Assembly: GCA_023807065.1 (NCBI GenBank)
Contig: JAJJLU010003515.1
Coordinates: 1-62,641, forward strand
Source of the DNA: Isotricha intestinalis
Taxonomy: Eukaryota; Ciliophora; Litostomatea; Vestibuliferida; Isotrichidae
Direction: 5' to 3'
Length of the DNA stretch: 62,641 nt
The notes below the pieces were generated by a model that made no database searches, was not told where the DNA came from, and saw only the letters and a list, made by a program, of their open reading frames with translations. The translations under genes and the position numbers were made by a program. Of the stretch, positions 39,099-50,070 are shown piece by piece (within the stretch, counting starts at the first letter, position 1; every line of letters begins with the position of its first letter).

Positions 39099-42000
39099 TT
39101 ATTCAAGATGAAAACCTAAATTGGTTAATTTAGAAGTAATTAAAACTCCATTCACAGATTCATCATTAATAATATAAATTTTATTTCCTTCACACCAAAC
39201 ATAACAATATCTTCCATTTTCAGATATTTCTAAAGTAAAAATAGGTTTATTTATTTTACAATCAATATTTTGTATTAATTCCATTTCAGGAAATTTTCTT
39301 ATTTTAATATAACCGCTGTCAGTACCATAAATTAAATAATCATTGAAATTTAAAGTATTAAAAATTTTAGGAGAATATATTTTCTCATCTTCATCACATT
39401 CACAAATAAAACTTCCATTTATAGTAAATGATTTAAATTTATGTAATAAAGGAATGAAAATAGAAAATGAAGGTAAAGGACAATTTGAAATAAAAATAAA
39501 TTTAGCATATATTCTATTATCATTGTCAATTTTAATAGATCTTATTAAACTTCTTTGTTCAATCACATAAATATTAACATAACCATCATAACTTACAGAA
39601 CCACAAATATCTAATTTATCACATATTGATATATATATTATTTCATCGAAATGATTGTAAAATTGAATTAATTTTTTTATTTTTCTTTGTTCTATTTTAT
39701 AAAATATTAAAGTACCATTTTTACATCCACATATTAAATTTCTTTCATCTTTTGATAAAGCGATATATGTTATTGGACTTCTATTATTTAGAATAATATT
39801 TTCTGTTTTAGGAATATTGTTTGTTATATTTTGATAATCTATTTTTGTTATTTCTATTTTTCCATTATAAAATCCTCCTTTTATCATTAAATCTCTATTT
39901 TTATTTATTATTATTGGACAATTACAATTACTTATTTTATAACTTAAAGATTTTTCTGTAGAACAACTTTTAATTTTTAATGGTTTTTGTTCTTTAATTG
40001 TAATATTTTGTTCAGTTAAACCAATTATTAAATTAAATATATAATTATTATTAGTAACACATAATAAAGTTCTATAATCAACTTCAATAATTTTTACAAT
40101 ATGAGGAAAAACTTTTTGTTCTAAATTAAATAATTTTCCATTATTATAATTAAATAATAAAGAATTATAAGATTCACTTTCAATTACTTTATAAACAAAT
40201 TTATTACCTTTAATTAAAAATTTTCCAGTTGATTCAGATAAATGTATATTTATTTGATAATATTTATTAATAGAAATTTTACTTTTAGATTCTTCATTAA
40301 ATAATTTTCTGGGTGTCATTCCCATTTCAGCCATTCCCATTAAAGCATTTTTAGTATCTTCATCTTTTATATTTTCAATATCAATAAAATTTAAATAAGT
40401 ATTTGATTGAAAAATATTATTTGACTCTTCACTTTTTTTTCCCTTTTGACAATAACCAAAAATTAAATCAATCCATTTATTAATTTTAATATTTTTTTTT
40501 TCAAGAATATTTCTCATTAAAATAATAACTTTATAACTTTTATTTTTAGCCCAATTTGGTAAAATAACATTTTCACTAAAATTATCAGAAGAATAACCTT
40601 GAAGGAAATTTATATTATTAATATTATGAAAAATTTCAGGTAAATAAAAAAATTCTGGAGTTAATTCTCTTAAATCAACTTTTTGACTAATAGCATTTTC
40701 AAAAGTATTTTGTAAAGAATTAAATAATCTATCTGGATCATCAAATTTATTTCCTTGAATTTCAATTAATATTTCAGCAAAAGGAAAAATTCTAGTTAAA
40801 TAAAGAGAAACATATGTTGGATTGGAATAATGAGAACCATAATAATAAGGCGTTTGATTTAAATCCATTGGATTAAAATCTTCTATATTATCATTATCTT
40901 GGTTTTTACTTTTTTTATATTTTTGAAAATATTTATTTCCTTCTTCTAATAATTTATAATAATCAATATTTGGATTATTTTCTAAAAAATCTTGTTTCAT
41001 AGAATTATAAGTTTCTAAATATTCTTCTTTTCTATTATTAGAATTTGGAGAAATATCCATCATTCCCATTGGAATATCTAAATTACGTAAATTATTTTCT
41101 AATTTTATATCAATTTCATCATCAGCATAATTTGTTATTACCCAAGGAAAAACTGGATATTGACTTAAATCTAAAAATGATCTATTGCCTAATAAATTTA
41201 ACCACATTAAATATTCTAATGTTGATATTTTATAATTTATATATTCATCTATTATTCTTTTTAATTTATATGGAGATTGTTTTTTATTTAAATTATCATA
41301 TGCTATTATATTTTTATCTATATCTTTTATTTCTATTGGATTTTCTAAATGAGATAAAATTTTATCTAAAAATTCTTGAATTTTGGTTTTTGAATTAAAA
41401 TTAAAATAATAACTTTTATTGTTTTTTGTTAATATTTCTATTGCTGTATTTAGGTAAAAATAATTTTTTTTTAATATTAATTTTATATTATTATACTCTA
41501 TTGTAAGATTTATTATATCTTTATCTGAATATCTTGATTTAAATATTGAACCAAAACATATATTTTTTTCTTTAAAATATGTTAATTCTTTTTTATATTC
41601 TTCATATTTGTGATTTAAATTTTTTGTAAATATTATTTTTTGAGAATCTAATGTCATTATCCCTCTTATATGATGAGTTGCTTTTATTAAACAACATTCT
41701 ATAAAGATTTTCTCAGATTTTTTTTTGTTTTCCGAATTTATTTCATTATTTTCTAGAAAATCTTTAACATTTAAATTTTCTAAATTTTTTAATTGAAAAT
41801 CTATTTTTTTTGGAATAATTTTTAAATAATATTTCCATAATTTAGGATATGTTGTTTTATATATATTTTCTAAATAATTAAACCCATAATCATTTTTAAT
41901 AAATATTTCGTTGTAAGCATTTGTATTTTCGATATTATTTTCTTCTTTTTTTTCTTCTTCTTTTTTAATTTCTTCTTCTTTCTCAATATCATTTTCTTCA

Positions 42001-45000
42001 CTTATTTTATTTTCAATATATAATTTTGAATCATTTAATACATCATCAATGTCTAAATTAATGTAATAATTTTTATTATCGTCTTTAAAAATTTTTTTTT
42101 TATCAAATTTTGAAAAGTTTGGAAAATAATAATTAATATCTAGTATAGGAACTAAAATAGTTTTTATCAATTCTCCAGAATAATGATTTTTTAATTTTAA
42201 TTTTAAATTTTCAGGATGTTTATAAAATAAATTTTTATCAGACCAAGAACCTATCCAAGAAAATAATTTTTTCTTAACTTTTTTATATTGATTCCTTTTT
42301 ATTTTATCTTTGAAAAAATTTAAAGACAATAATTTTTCATATTCTTTTTCTAAAAAATCAACTTTTTGAAGAATAATATCTTCAATTTTATATTTAAAGT
42401 TAATATAACTTTCATTTTGTTTTTTATAAACATTTTCTTTTTCTTCAGGATAAAAAAGGATTATAAAATTATTTATTTGTTCATTATAAGTATTAATAAT
42501 TTTAACATAATTTCTTAAATTAAATAAATTATAATTTAAATTTTTATCATCAATTAAAAGTTCAATTGAAATTTGAATGGCATCATCACTTTTTAATATA
42601 TTTTCAGGATAATAATTATAATTTATATCATTATTATTTAGATTAATATTTTCATTTTGTTTTAAAATTTCATTTTCATTTATAATGTTATAATCAAATA
42701 ATCTTACAATTGCACATTTTGAAAGATCTTCAACTTTATTATAATTTTGCTTTGAATAAGAAGGATGTGAATGTTTCATTTTTATAATATTAAGGAAAAT
42801 TTCATTTATATATGTTTTAATTAAATTATTATACATGTCTTCATTTTTCTTTTTTAGAAATAATAAACCAAAAGTTAATATATTGAATAATAAATCTTGA
42901 ATAGAATCATACATATCGTTTTTCTGTGATGATATATTTATGGAAATTAATATACAAAAAATTATTAATTTCTCAAATTCTTTTATTTTTGAATTATTAA
43001 CCATCAAATTTAAATTATCTCCATCTGTTATTTCAACTTCTATACTCAATCCAATAAATAAAATTTCAATAATAGTTATTAATTCATAATTAGTAATTTT
43101 CATAGAAAAAAGATTTTTAAATTTATTATATAAAATATTTTTTTTCTTTTGAACAAATCCTCCTTCTTTAACAGCATATTTATAATATTTATTATTATTG
43201 ATTTTATCTAATTCAATTGATAACAATTCCATTAATAATGATAAATTTAAAATATCAATTCTATCATTTAATATAATTTTAAATAATCTATTATCTTCCC
43301 ATATAATATTATTATTTCTATTTCCTAATGAAACACCTTTTATTATACAATTTGGAATACATTGATTAAAAAGTGATGAATCTAAATTATCATTTTCATA
43401 TTCATTTAAATTATTATGAATGATCATAAATTCAAAAATATATATTATTCTATAATCATTCAGAGAATCTTTTTTTTCTAATAATTTTAGATATAATTTT
43501 CTTGTTACTTCTTTTATTTTTTTATATTTTTTTTCTTCTAAATTTAATTTTTTAAGAAATAATAAATATATATTTATATATTTTATTTTCTTTTTTTGGT
43601 TTAATTCATCTGAACCAAAATCAATTAAAATTAAAAATAAATTGAAAAAATAGTTTATTAACATATTTGTGTTTTCACTTGATTCACTTTTAATAGAATA
43701 TATATATATTGATTGTATTATCCAACAATAAAAAGTAAAATTTTTAAATAAATCACTTATTATTTCATTTGATATTTTATATAAATGTTCTATTAAAACA
43801 ATAAATTTCAATGTATTATTTTCATCAATATAATTTGAACATAATTGCATCATTAAATGAAAAAAATGTGAATTAAATTTTATAGTATTTGTATTATTAT
43901 TTAAACAAGAATTAAAAAAAGTAAACAGTAAAACAAACATATTATTTTTTTGTTGATTATAAATTGATTGATTAAAATATTTATTAAGTTTTTCAGTTTT
44001 ATTTTTCCTTTCTCTTTTAATTGTATTATTATCAAGATTTATATAATCATCTTTTGGGTCTTTAAAAATAAATGGTTTAAAAATATTATTATTTTCTAAT
44101 TTCTCTTGTTCTTTTTCAATATATAAATTTTCAGATATTAAATTTTCAATTATAAACAGATAAAATATTTTATCATATTTTTTTTCATTTAAAAATGTGT
44201 CAAGTACTTTAGATAATTGTCCCATCCAACAAATTAATAATTCGATTAATTTATTTTTGACATCTTGTAAACCAATACTAAAAACAAAAAGATATATTTC
44301 AATAAAATTATTTTTAAGTAAGAATTCAAAAAATTTTTTCTTAATTTTAATATCATTATCATGTGAAAAATACATTATAAGTAAATCAATAATTAAAATT
44401 TGTATACAAGGTGAATTATCTAACATCAGAATATTAAAGATATTTAACAATTCATCCCAATTAATTATATTATTTTCTAAATAAAATAATATAATTTTCA
44501 ATAAATTATCCAATATATTTCTTAAAGAATTTTGATTTTTTTCTCTATTATTTTTACAGTCAAAATTATCTTTTTTAAATAAATGAGAATGATATTCACA
44601 ACAAAATGAATTATATCTTGATTGATCGTAAAATCTTAATAGTAAACATAAAGAAGAAACTAATATCTTTTTTATTTTATATTTATAAAGATCATTTAAT
44701 GTTAATAAATCTTTCCAATATTTTAAAATATTTTCTTTTTCCTTAATTTTAATAATAAATTGTTCATTTAGAAATATATTACTTAAAAAAGAATTATCTT
44801 CACAAACAGTTAATCCATTTGTTTCATGAACATTAAAAAAAGTAATTTCAATACATTTAAAAATAATTCTTTGAGTAAATAATTGATGAGGGATTTTACT
44901 AATAAAAATAGATAAAGAATAAAAGAAATTATTATAAATACAATCTTTTAAATTATAAAGATTTTCAATAACAATGGAAGCAATTAAGTTTAAAAATTGA

Positions 45001-46457
45001 TAAAAAACTTCTTCAGATAAAATATTATTATCAACATTATTATATTTATTAGAAGAAATCATTAATTCTAATATAGGTAATAAATTATTTATTCCTCCTA
45101 AAAGTCCTATTTCAACATCACAATAAGTATTAACTCCATCAATATTACTTAAATAACCTCTGAAATTACCACAAATATCATCTAAATAATTTTTTTTTTT
45201 ATTATATAAAAAAGGGGTAAATAAGATAAATATGTTATTTAAATTTGTTTTATTAATATCTAAAATTATTTGGGATTTTATTTCTTTTTCATTAATTTTT
45301 AAACTTTTCTTTTTTATTTCTTTTTTCATAAATTCTGTAATATCTATTTCTTTATTTTTTGATTCAAATTTAGAAAAAAAATATTCTGTTATTTGAGATG
45401 AATAAAATCCATATTTTAAATTAAAAAGTGATTGAATAAAATCTTCATTTACTGATTGATAATAAAAAAAAATAGAAGAAACTTCTCCTATTAAATTTTC
45501 AAAAAATTTAAATTGAGAAATTTGAAAATTTTCTGTATTTAATATTTTATTTGAGTTAAATATTTTTTGATTATTTAAATATAAATATAATTTATCATTT
45601 ATTTTTATATTAACTGCAAAAAAATTCCATTCACCATATTTAAAATCATCTTTTTTTAATTTACAGACATACGATGATTGTTCAAATATTTTAATATTAA
45701 TAACATTTTTTTTAATAATTGAAATTTTAATATTATCTTCTTCAAAAAATAAATTGATTAAATTAATTTCTGAATTATTATTTAATATAAAAAATTCATC
45801 AATAATCTCTTCATTTATTCTTATCCAGAAACAAATAAATAAACCAAATTTTATTATAGGATTATCTGCATTTATTATTATTGATTTATGTTCTTGTAAT
45901 TTAAAAAAACAACAACTATTTATTCCGTTAAAATAAATATAATTTTTATTTTTTCTTTCATTTTCAGAATTATTAATTTTTTTATTTTGTAATAATATGT
46001 GTAATAATTTTAAATGTTTTAAAAGATATTTTTCAGTTAATTTAATAGTTGAATTATTTGTGTAATATTTAGATAAATTTTGATATATTATATCAGTTGA
46101 TTTCCTCTCAATTAAGATATTTTGAAAACATAAATTTATTAAATTAAATATATTCTCTTCTTCTTCTATTGTTTGTAAATATAATTTTATTAAAGATTCC
46201 ATAAAATTATATTTACAATATTGACATTCTCTACAAAAAAAATTTATTAAATGTGGATTTTCTTTAAATAATAATTCAAGATTTTTTATTAATTGAATTT
46301 TATCATTATATGAATATTCTTCACTTAAAAAATAGGAAGGGATTTTTATTATATTAGTTATATCTTTTAAAATTGGAATAAATTTTTTTTTTTCTTTATT
46401 TGAAGAAACATGGAAAATCGGTATTAAAAAAGAAGATAATTCATTTATTTCTGACAT
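39099..46457 (-). CDS. BEACH-domain protein with WD40 tail (Neurobeachin/LRBA-WDFY3 class)
   Basis: A 2,452-residue protein on one frame. A concanavalin/LamG-like beta domain lies at about 170-350 (NPIIKFGLFICFWIRI, WNFFAVNI). A long armadillo-like helical region follows. A PH-like domain at about 1585-1720 (IRGIMTLDSQKIIFTKN) precedes the BEACH domain at about 1735-2010 (LEYLMWLNLLGNRSF, FPWVITNYADDEID, YYGSHYSNPTYVSLYLTRIF, VDLRELTPEFFYLPEIF). WD40 repeats make up 2085-2452. BEACH proteins are large vesicle-trafficking and lysosome/autophagy scaffolds. The start codon is 45 bp from the next, divergent gene. Confidence 0.93.
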   Translation of the reverse strand: MSEINELSSFLIPIFHVSSNKEKKKFIPILKDITNIIKIPSYFLSEEYSYNDKIQLIKNLELLFKENPHLINFFCRECQYCKYNFMESLIKLYLQTIEEEENIFNLINLCFQNILIERKSTDIIYQNLSKYYTNNSTIKLTEKYLLKHLKLLHILLQNKKINNSENERKNKNYIYFNGINSCCFFKLQEHKSIIINADNPIIKFGLFICFWIRINEEIIDEFFILNNNSEINLINLFFEEDNIKISIIKKNVINIKIFEQSSYVCKLKKDDFKYGEWNFFAVNIKINDKLYLYLNNQKIFNSNKILNTENFQISQFKFFENLIGEVSSIFFYYQSVNEDFIQSLFNLKYGFYSSQITEYFFSKFESKNKEIDITEFMKKEIKKKSLKINEKEIKSQIILDINKTNLNNIFILFTPFLYNKKKNYLDDICGNFRGYLSNIDGVNTYCDVEIGLLGGINNLLPILELMISSNKYNNVDNNILSEEVFYQFLNLIASIVIENLYNLKDCIYNNFFYSLSIFISKIPHQLFTQRIIFKCIEITFFNVHETNGLTVCEDNSFLSNIFLNEQFIIKIKEKENILKYWKDLLTLNDLYKYKIKKILVSSLCLLLRFYDQSRYNSFCCEYHSHLFKKDNFDCKNNREKNQNSLRNILDNLLKIILFYLENNIINWDELLNIFNILMLDNSPCIQILIIDLLIMYFSHDNDIKIKKKFFEFLLKNNFIEIYLFVFSIGLQDVKNKLIELLICWMGQLSKVLDTFLNEKKYDKIFYLFIIENLISENLYIEKEQEKLENNNIFKPFIFKDPKDDYINLDNNTIKRERKNKTEKLNKYFNQSIYNQQKNNMFVLLFTFFNSCLNNNTNTIKFNSHFFHLMMQLCSNYIDENNTLKFIVLIEHLYKISNEIISDLFKNFTFYCWIIQSIYIYSIKSESSENTNMLINYFFNLFLILIDFGSDELNQKKKIKYINIYLLFLKKLNLEEKKYKKIKEVTRKLYLKLLEKKDSLNDYRIIYIFEFMIIHNNLNEYENDNLDSSLFNQCIPNCIIKGVSLGNRNNNIIWEDNRLFKIILNDRIDILNLSLLMELLSIELDKINNNKYYKYAVKEGGFVQKKKNILYNKFKNLFSMKITNYELITIIEILFIGLSIEVEITDGDNLNLMVNNSKIKEFEKLIIFCILISINISSQKNDMYDSIQDLLFNILTFGLLFLKKKNEDMYNNLIKTYINEIFLNIIKMKHSHPSYSKQNYNKVEDLSKCAIVRLFDYNIINENEILKQNENINLNNNDINYNYYPENILKSDDAIQISIELLIDDKNLNYNLFNLRNYVKIINTYNEQINNFIILFYPEEKENVYKKQNESYINFKYKIEDIILQKVDFLEKEYEKLLSLNFFKDKIKRNQYKKVKKKLFSWIGSWSDKNLFYKHPENLKLKLKNHYSGELIKTILVPILDINYYFPNFSKFDKKKIFKDDNKNYYINLDIDDVLNDSKLYIENKISEENDIEKEEEIKKEEEKKEENNIENTNAYNEIFIKNDYGFNYLENIYKTTYPKLWKYYLKIIPKKIDFQLKNLENLNVKDFLENNEINSENKKKSEKIFIECCLIKATHHIRGIMTLDSQKIIFTKNLNHKYEEYKKELTYFKEKNICFGSIFKSRYSDKDIINLTIEYNNIKLILKKNYFYLNTAIEILTKNNKSYYFNFNSKTKIQEFLDKILSHLENPIEIKDIDKNIIAYDNLNKKQSPYKLKRIIDEYINYKISTLEYLMWLNLLGNRSFLDLSQYPVFPWVITNYADDEIDIKLENNLRNLDIPMGMMDISPNSNNRKEEYLETYNSMKQDFLENNPNIDYYKLLEEGNKYFQKYKKSKNQDNDNIEDFNPMDLNQTPYYYGSHYSNPTYVSLYLTRIFPFAEILIEIQGNKFDDPDRLFNSLQNTFENAISQKVDLRELTPEFFYLPEIFHNINNINFLQGYSSDNFSENVILPNWAKNKSYKVIILMRNILEKKNIKINKWIDLIFGYCQKGKKSEESNNIFQSNTYLNFIDIENIKDEDTKNALMGMAEMGMTPRKLFNEESKSKISINKYYQINIHLSESTGKFLIKGNKFVYKVIESESYNSLLFNYNNGKLFNLEQKVFPHIVKIIEVDYRTLLCVTNNNYIFNLIIGLTEQNITIKEQKPLKIKSCSTEKSLSYKISNCNCPIIINKNRDLMIKGGFYNGKIEITKIDYQNITNNIPKTENIILNNRSPITYIALSKDERNLICGCKNGTLIFYKIEQRKIKKLIQFYNHFDEIIYISICDKLDICGSVSYDGYVNIYVIEQRSLIRSIKIDNDNRIYAKFIFISNCPLPSFSIFIPLLHKFKSFTINGSFICECDEDEKIYSPKIFNTLNFNDYLIYGTDSGYIKIRKFPEMELIQNIDCKINKPIFTLEISENGRYCYVWCEGNKIYIINDESVNGVLITSKLTNLGFHLE

Positions 46458-46502
46458 TAATTTTTTAAATAAGATTATAAATTAAAAATAAAAAAATTAA
46501 AA
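46458..46502. promoter_or_regulatory. 45-bp divergent intergenic region
   Basis: Just 45 bp separate the ATGs of the BEACH gene (-) and the secreted-protein gene (+). It is A/T-only apart from a single G or C, so promoter signals must be minimal or lie in coding sequence. Confidence 0.5.
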
Positions 46503-47513
46503 ATGAGAAATTTTTTACTTTTAGTGATTTTTAAATTAATTATACTGAAAACAATAAAAAAATATTCAAATTTAAATTATGCTTGTCAAAAACATTCACT
46601 TTTTTGTCCAATGAATGAAGCAATTGAAAAAGTATTTAATATTTATCAATATGAAGAAAATAATTTAAATATTAAAGAAAAAGAAACAGAAACAGAAATT
46701 CAAGTTATTTCTTCCAATATTCACTTTTTAGAACCAAAATGTTTTAGTGTTTATTATTATGTTAATGATACTCATTATTATATAAAGAAATTTAATTGTA
46801 GTGTTTTAGTTATTTCTAAATTAGATATTGGGAAAAAATATAATAATATTGTTTATTTTAATAACTTTTTAATGGAATTATTAATCAAAGAAATGATATT
46901 TGCCACTAAAATAGGAGAACATGAAATAAATATTAATTTTACTTTTCAAAATGAAACAATTAATTATAATAAGAATGAACCTCTTTTTAATATTCCTTTA
47001 ATTAAAAATCAAATTGAAAAAGAATTTGAAAGAATTGGAAATGATTTAAAAAAATTATACATGGATGATTTAACAAATAAATTTTTGTTAAGTGACGCTG
47101 ATACAAATTTAGAAAGAGTTTTTAATTTTTTATATAGAAATGGTCCATTTTTTTTTTATCAAGAATATAATATAACATATTTATCTTATGATTCATTTGT
47201 TTATAATTATTATATTATTGATTCAGATACTATTTTTATAAGTAATTTATCAGTTGTTTTTGAATATGCTATTGATTATAATATTGATTATAATGAAGGA
47301 TTATTTATTATAAGTGATTTTATTTATACAAAAAATAAAGATTTCTCTAATTCTACTAGATCATTTGAATTTATTGCTAATACTGAATTAGATATTTGTA
47401 AACAAAATTTTATTTTAAATAAATTTTATGAAAATTTTCGAATTGCAGTTAAAAATTATACTAATATTGTAACTCATACTAATAATAAGGCTGTTAAACA
47501 AGTATTTAATTAA
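46503..47513 (+). CDS. Unrecognised secreted or lumenal glycoprotein
   Basis: A 336-residue protein with an N-terminal hydrophobic signal sequence (MRNFLLLVIFKLIILKTI), no later membrane helix, and several N-glycosylation sequons (NDT, NCS, NFT, NET, NIT, NLS, NST). Cysteines at positions 27 and 34 and again near 72, 99 and 302 could form disulfides. No domain recognised. It is probably secreted or lumenal, but function is unknown. Confidence 0.72.
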   Translation: MRNFLLLVIFKLIILKTIKKYSNLNYACQKHSLFCPMNEAIEKVFNIYQYEENNLNIKEKETETEIQVISSNIHFLEPKCFSVYYYVNDTHYYIKKFNCSVLVISKLDIGKKYNNIVYFNNFLMELLIKEMIFATKIGEHEININFTFQNETINYNKNEPLFNIPLIKNQIEKEFERIGNDLKKLYMDDLTNKFLLSDADTNLERVFNFLYRNGPFFFYQEYNITYLSYDSFVYNYYIIDSDTIFISNLSVVFEYAIDYNIDYNEGLFIISDFIYTKNKDFSNSTRSFEFIANTELDICKQNFILNKFYENFRIAVKNYTNIVTHTNNKAVKQVFN

Positions 47514-48397
47514 TTTTAGTTAAATTTAATTTATTTTATTTTATATTTATAATGATATTTAATATTACTCTAATTTAAACTATCATTAAATAAATTAAAT
47601 AAAGAGTAGAAAATCAAGAAAAATTTAAATATATATATGAATTCAAAAATATTTGTAAAAATTTATTGAAATAAAAAAAAAGTAATATAGATTTAATAAA
47701 TTATCTTAAAATATTAATTTATAAATAAAAAGAATATTCAATTAGAATTAGTCGAAAAAGAATGAATTCATATTCTAAGGAAATTTGAAAAAATAACTTT
47801 AATTATTTATCTTAATAGTTGTAATTCCCTTTTTTAGAAATAATGCATAAAAGAATAAAAGAGTAAAGTTGATAAAAAAATAAAAAAATTTTAATAAATA
47901 AAAATATTGTTTGATTAATTATTGAACATAAACAAAAATAAATGGAATTTGATTTTTTAAAACCATATTAATTAAAATCAAAAAAATAATAATATTAATA
48001 ATGATTACAACATAATTAATTATTATAATTATATTAAATAATAAATTGAATGTAATTAATAGTTTTTTTTTCAATTAATTTTTAATATAGTATTTTAGTA
48101 ATGAATGATGATATCAAGATAATTATTAAATAAATTAAAAAAATACTAATTGTTAATTAAAATATCTCTAATGAAGAAAAAAATAAAATAAAAATTCTAC
48201 TCCAAATCCAATAAATATAATAACCCAAAAAAACAATATATACAAAGTAGAATAAACCTATGAAAAAAAAAATATAAAATATCAAAAAAAAAAAATAATA
48301 AAAAAAATAAAAATTCCTTAAAAAAAAATCTTGAATAACCAAATTCCTAATGAAAATCCCATTTAAAAAAATAAAAAATTATTATAAATAAAAAAAA
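47514..48397. other. 884-bp intergenic region, no gene supported
   Basis: The longest gene-free stretch. It contains many A/T homopolymers and a 9-bp inverted repeat (TAGTATTTT at 48088-48096 with AAAATACTA at 48140-48148), which could be chance in such sequence. A Phe/Tyr-rich 61-residue minus-strand frame at 48157-48342 lacks an ATG start and overlaps the CDPK upstream region; it is not called. Confidence 0.5.
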
Positions 48398-49783
48398 ATG
48401 ATAAGCAAATCCCATTTCATAGGAGAGCATATAGCAAACATAAACCAATCATACAATTTCATAAAGGAGTTAGGTCAAGGTTCATACGGTCATGTATTAC
48501 GTGTTCAAAACATAGCAACAGGTCATATATATGCATGTAAGAAGATGAACAAGCGTAAAATAACAAACAAAGCTCGTTTCAAAACAGAAATAGATTTACT
48601 TCGTGCAACAGATCATCCAAACATAATAAAATTATATGACATATTTGAAGACAATGTATTTATATATTTAATAATGGAAGAATGTACAGGAGGAGAATTT
48701 TTTGATAGATTAGCAAAGAGAGCAAAACAGAACAAAATGTATACAGAAAAAGATGCAGCAAAGATATTAAAACAAATATTACAAGCAGTAAATTATTTAC
48801 ATGCACATGGAGTATGTCATCGTGATTTAAAACCCGAAAATATATTATTTAGTACAATAGCAGAAGATTCACAAGTTAAATTAATAGATTTTGGTTTGAG
48901 TAAAGTTTTCGATGGAGATAATAATACTATGAAAGGAGCTGTTGGAACTACTTTTTATATGGCTCCTGAAGTTATTACTGGAAAATATAATGAAAAATGC
49001 GATGTTTGGGCTTGTGGAGTTATTATGTATATTATGCTTTGTGGAAAACCTCCTTTTTATAGTAGTGATGAAGAAGAATTAAAACAAAAAATCTGCTCTA
49101 TGAAATTCGATATGAATTATAAAGAATTTGAAAATGTTAGTCAAGATGCTAAAGATATTATTAAAAGTATTTTTGTCCCTATGGAACAAAGACCTTCTGC
49201 TTCTGATATTTTAGATACTAAATGGATTATAGAAAATGCTCCTCATGCTAAAAATTTAGCTATTGGTGTTGATTGGAAACATATTAGAGATTATAGTAAT
49301 TTAAATCTAATGCAAAAAAGTGTTATTAATTTCACTGCTTTTCATTTAAATGAAGAGGATACTATGAAATTTGTAGAAATGTTTAAATCACTTGATGAAA
49401 ATAATGATGGTGTTTTATCAATGGAAGAAATAAGAAAAGGAGTTGAAGAATGTAAATTTGAAGGAAATATGAATGCTGATGATGTTGTTAATATGTTTAA
49501 TGAAATGGATGTTGATAAAAATGGTTTAGTTAATTATACTGAATTTGTTTCTGCTTTAATGGATTATAGAAAAATGGTTAAAAAAGAACAATTACTTGAA
49601 TGCTTTAAAAGTTATGATACTGATGGTTCTGGTAAAATTTCTTTTGAAGAATTTTGTGATATGATTAAACCACAAAATGAAGAAGAAAAAAAAGAACTTT
49701 TTCAATTATATAGTAAATTTGATGATAATGGAGATGGGGAAATTGATTTTGAAGAATTTGTTAATGGGTTTAACAATATGTGA
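48398..49783 (+). CDS. Calcium-dependent protein kinase (CDPK)
   Basis: A 461-residue CDPK. The kinase domain (about 20-280) has ELGQGSYGHV, YACKKM, HRDLKPEN, DFGLSK and GTTFYMAPE, all catalytic residues intact. A junction region follows, then four EF hands from about 325 to 461: DENNDGVLSMEE, DVDKNGLVNYTE, DTDGSGKISFEE and DDNGDGEIDFEE, each with a complete 12-residue Ca-binding loop. Calcium would release the junction's autoinhibition. The N terminus MISKSHF lacks a myristoylation Gly2. CDPKs occur in plants and alveolates but not animals or fungi, so this is one of the best lineage clues. The first 180 codons are richer in G/C, and the gene ends in TGA. Confidence 0.96.
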   Translation: MISKSHFIGEHIANINQSYNFIKELGQGSYGHVLRVQNIATGHIYACKKMNKRKITNKARFKTEIDLLRATDHPNIIKLYDIFEDNVFIYLIMEECTGGEFFDRLAKRAKQNKMYTEKDAAKILKQILQAVNYLHAHGVCHRDLKPENILFSTIAEDSQVKLIDFGLSKVFDGDNNTMKGAVGTTFYMAPEVITGKYNEKCDVWACGVIMYIMLCGKPPFYSSDEEELKQKICSMKFDMNYKEFENVSQDAKDIIKSIFVPMEQRPSASDILDTKWIIENAPHAKNLAIGVDWKHIRDYSNLNLMQKSVINFTAFHLNEEDTMKFVEMFKSLDENNDGVLSMEEIRKGVEECKFEGNMNADDVVNMFNEMDVDKNGLVNYTEFVSALMDYRKMVKKEQLLECFKSYDTDGSGKISFEEFCDMIKPQNEEEKKELFQLYSKFDDNGDGEIDFEEFVNGFNNM

Positions 49784-49847
49784 ATCAATTTTAAATTTGG
49801 AATATTATTTCTTTAAAAAAAAGAAAAATTGTGCTTTATTTTATTAA

Positions 49848-49870
49848 CATATTATTATTATTATTATTAT
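49848..49870. repeat. (ATT)n microsatellite in the 3' region of the CDPK gene
   Basis: About seven ATT/TTA triplets (around 49848-49870) downstream of the stop, followed at 49884-49929 by a 23-bp near-perfect tandem duplication ending AAAGGG. Probably neutral slippage. Confidence 0.55.
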
Positions 49871-49883
49871 AGTTATTCATTGC

Positions 49884-49929
49884 TTTTTTTATATTTTTTT
49901 AAAGGGTTTTTTATATATTTTTTTAAAGG
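49884..49929. repeat. 23-bp tandem duplication
   Basis: Two adjacent 23-bp copies of a T-run, ATAT, T-run, AAAGG pattern. They differ by a few bases. Located between the CDPK and Hook genes, where a 3' processing signal or promoter could lie. Confidence 0.6.
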
Positions 49930-50070
49930 TTTTTAAATTGAAGTTTTTGAACTTTATTATTATAATTTTTTTATTTTTTTATTCTTTTGATTAATTAATC
50001 AAAATATATAAAATTTAATTAAATAAAAAAATAATAATTCTTTTATTAAAAATTCTATATATTATATAAA

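Noticed and set aside
48157..48342. Minus-strand Phe/Tyr/Ile-rich frame of 61 residues with some Trp and Gly at its end
   Set aside because: No ATG start in frame, composition mainly reflects poly-T, and it abuts the CDPK leader. No GT-AG pair produced a better protein.
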